Assembly: GCA_015663855.1 (NCBI GenBank)
Contig: DQRJ01000084.1
Location: 1-7,298, forward strand
Direction: 5' to 3'
Origin: Flavobacteriales bacterium
GTDB taxonomy: Bacteria > Bacteroidota > Bacteroidia > Flavobacteriales_D > Sanyastnellaceae
Length of the DNA stretch: 7,298 nt
Below the pieces are notes generated by a model. The model saw nothing but the letters and a program-made list of their open reading frames with translations. It had not been told where the DNA came from and did no database searches. The position numbers and the translations under genes were made by a program. This document shows positions 6,130 through 7,298 of the stretch, in pieces (positions within the stretch are counted from its first letter, which is position 1; each line of letters begins with the position of its first letter).

Positions 6130-7298
6130 GTGGATTTTTTAAACGAATTAAACGCCCCACAAAGGGCAGCTGCAGAACACCTAGAAGGGCCCATGATGGT
6201 CATAGCTGGTGCTGGCAGCGGGAAAACTAGGGTATTAACCTATCGTATTGCCAATTTGATGCAACAAGGGATAGATCCTTTTTCAATTTTGGCCTTAACC
6301 TTTACAAATAAAGCTGCCAAGGAGATGAAGGAGCGTATAGGCAAGGTTGTAGGGGATGTCGAAGCACGACACCTAATGATGGGCACCTTTCACAGCATTT
6401 TTGCACGTATCCTTAGAATTGAGAGCGATAGAATTAATTATCCTTATAATTTCACCATATACGATAGTCAGGATAGCAGGGCTCTTCTTAAAGATATCAT
6501 TAAGGGATTAGGGCTTGATGACAAGGTATATAAGGTAGCATCTGTCGCGAATCGTATTTCTGGAGCGAAGAATAATCTCATTAATCCTATGAGTTACGCA
6601 AACCACGTTGAAATTCAAGCTGAGGATAAACAAGCTGGTAAACCGAGGATAGTCGATATTTTCATGGCTTACGAAAAACGCTGTTTCAATGCCGGTGCGA
6701 TGGACTTTGATGATCTTTTATATAAGATGAATGTCTTGCTTAGAGATTTTCCGGACTTACTTAATAAGTATCAGCAACGTTTTAAATACATTTTGGTCGA
6801 CGAGTATCAGGACACGAACTATGCGCAGTATCTCATTATAAAGCAACTTGCAGCCGCTCATAAAAATGTGTGTGTCGTGGGTGACGATGCGCAGTCAATA
6901 TATGGCTTTCGAGGGGCTAGTATCCAGAATATCCTCAACTTCAAGAAGGATTACCCTGAGACTAAGACTTACAAGTTGGAGCAGAATTACAGGTCCACAA
7001 AGACGATTGTTAATGCGGCGAATTCTGTAATTGCTGTGAATAAAGACCAAATAAAAAAAGAAGTTTGGACTGAAAACGCTGACGGAGAGAAAATTAGGAT
7101 ACACAGAGCATCCAGCGATAACTACGAGGGGAGGTTTGTGGCGGATCACATATTCGAAACGCGAGGGAGAGTCGGGTGCGAATACGGGGACTTCGCTATA
7201 TTATACAGAACAAACGCACAATCAAGGTCATTTGAGGAAAGCTTAAGAAAGATAAATATTCCGTACAGAATCTACGGTGGGCAAAGTTTCTACCAAAG
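6130..7298 (+). CDS. uvrD: UvrD/PcrA-type superfamily 1 DNA helicase, N-terminal part (continues past window)
   Basis: ATP-driven 3'-5' DNA helicase of the UvrD/PcrA/Rep family, acting in nucleotide excision repair, removal of stalled complexes and control of RecA filaments. The 389 visible codons carry the motifs in order: Q-motif LNAPQRAA (7-14), Walker A AGAGSGKT (26-33), Ia TFTNKAAKEM (57-66), Ib GTFHS (85-89), MDFDDLL (191-197), Walker B VDEYQDTN (223-230), III VVGDDAQSIYGFRGA (250-264), IV LEQNYRST (283-290) and LYRTNAQSR (358-366). Motifs V and VI and the C-terminus lie outside; the family is roughly 700-800 residues. The start is GTG at 6130: an in-frame TAA ends at 6120, and the next ATG (6193) would remove the Q-motif. 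PcrA and UvrD cannot be told apart from this part; RecB/AddA is less likely because the spacing is compact. It is divergent from the ribosomal operon and has no Shine-Dalgarno. Confidence 0.95.
   Translation, partial: MDFLNELNAPQRAAAEHLEGPMMVIAGAGSGKTRVLTYRIANLMQQGIDPFSILALTFTNKAAKEMKERIGKVVGDVEARHLMMGTFHSIFARILRIESDRINYPYNFTIYDSQDSRALLKDIIKGLGLDDKVYKVASVANRISGAKNNLINPMSYANHVEIQAEDKQAGKPRIVDIFMAYEKRCFNAGAMDFDDLLYKMNVLLRDFPDLLNKYQQRFKYILVDEYQDTNYAQYLIIKQLAAAHKNVCVVGDDAQSIYGFRGASIQNILNFKKDYPETKTYKLEQNYRSTKTIVNAANSVIAVNKDQIKKEVWTENADGEKIRIHRASSDNYEGRFVADHIFETRGRVGCEYGDFAILYRTNAQSRSFEESLRKINIPYRIYGGQSFYQ

Noticed and set aside
6848..7149. Short frames on both strands within the helicase gene
   Set aside because: The plus-strand frame of 6130-7298 carries all the superfamily 1 motifs across this stretch, so these are shadows.
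1..7298. A hidden novel system such as a defence, mobile or biosynthetic island
   Set aside because: Apart from short spacers, the 173-bp divergent region and the window edges, every base is covered by conserved housekeeping genes in a known order. I saw no direct repeats, insertion sequence ends or foreign genes.

Overview
The window is a chromosomal segment of a member of the Bacteroidota, probably near the Flavobacteriales; the finer placement is a guess. Three points support this. The promoter in front of rpsL has the Bacteroidota form (TAnnTTTG with an upstream TTG) rather than a sigma70 form. Almost no gene start carries a Shine-Dalgarno sequence. The str and S10 ribosomal gene clusters are joined directly at fusA-rpsJ with no tuf gene between them, as is usual in this phylum.

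Positions 1-5956 hold one tightly packed minus-strand operon. In transcription order it reads rpsL (S12), rpsG (S7), fusA (EF-G), rpsJ (S10), rplC (L3), rplD (L4), rplW (L23), rplB (L2) and rpsS (S19, cut by the left edge of the window). Gaps between genes run from a 1-nt overlap (rplC/rplD) to 37 bp (rpsJ/rplC). The 37-bp gap is the largest inside the operon and holds a perfect 6-bp hairpin. All products are close to the usual family length, with no frameshift or truncation other than the window edge. The protein products are 30S and 50S subunit proteins plus the translocase, made together as the core translation supply of the cell.

Positions 5957-6129 form a divergent intergenic region. It contains a convincing promoter for the ribosomal operon, a short leader and some small inverted repeats. 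No comparable promoter is visible for the opposite direction.

From 6130 to the right edge runs the N-terminal part (389 codons) of a UvrD/PcrA-type superfamily 1 DNA helicase on the plus strand, started by GTG and continuing beyond the window.

I see no mobile element, CRISPR array, tRNA, rRNA or unknown gene, and no sign of an undescribed system. This is a conserved housekeeping region. The points worth a second look are small: the rpsJ/rplC hairpin, the isolated Shine-Dalgarno match before rpsJ, and the symmetry in the divergent promoter region.
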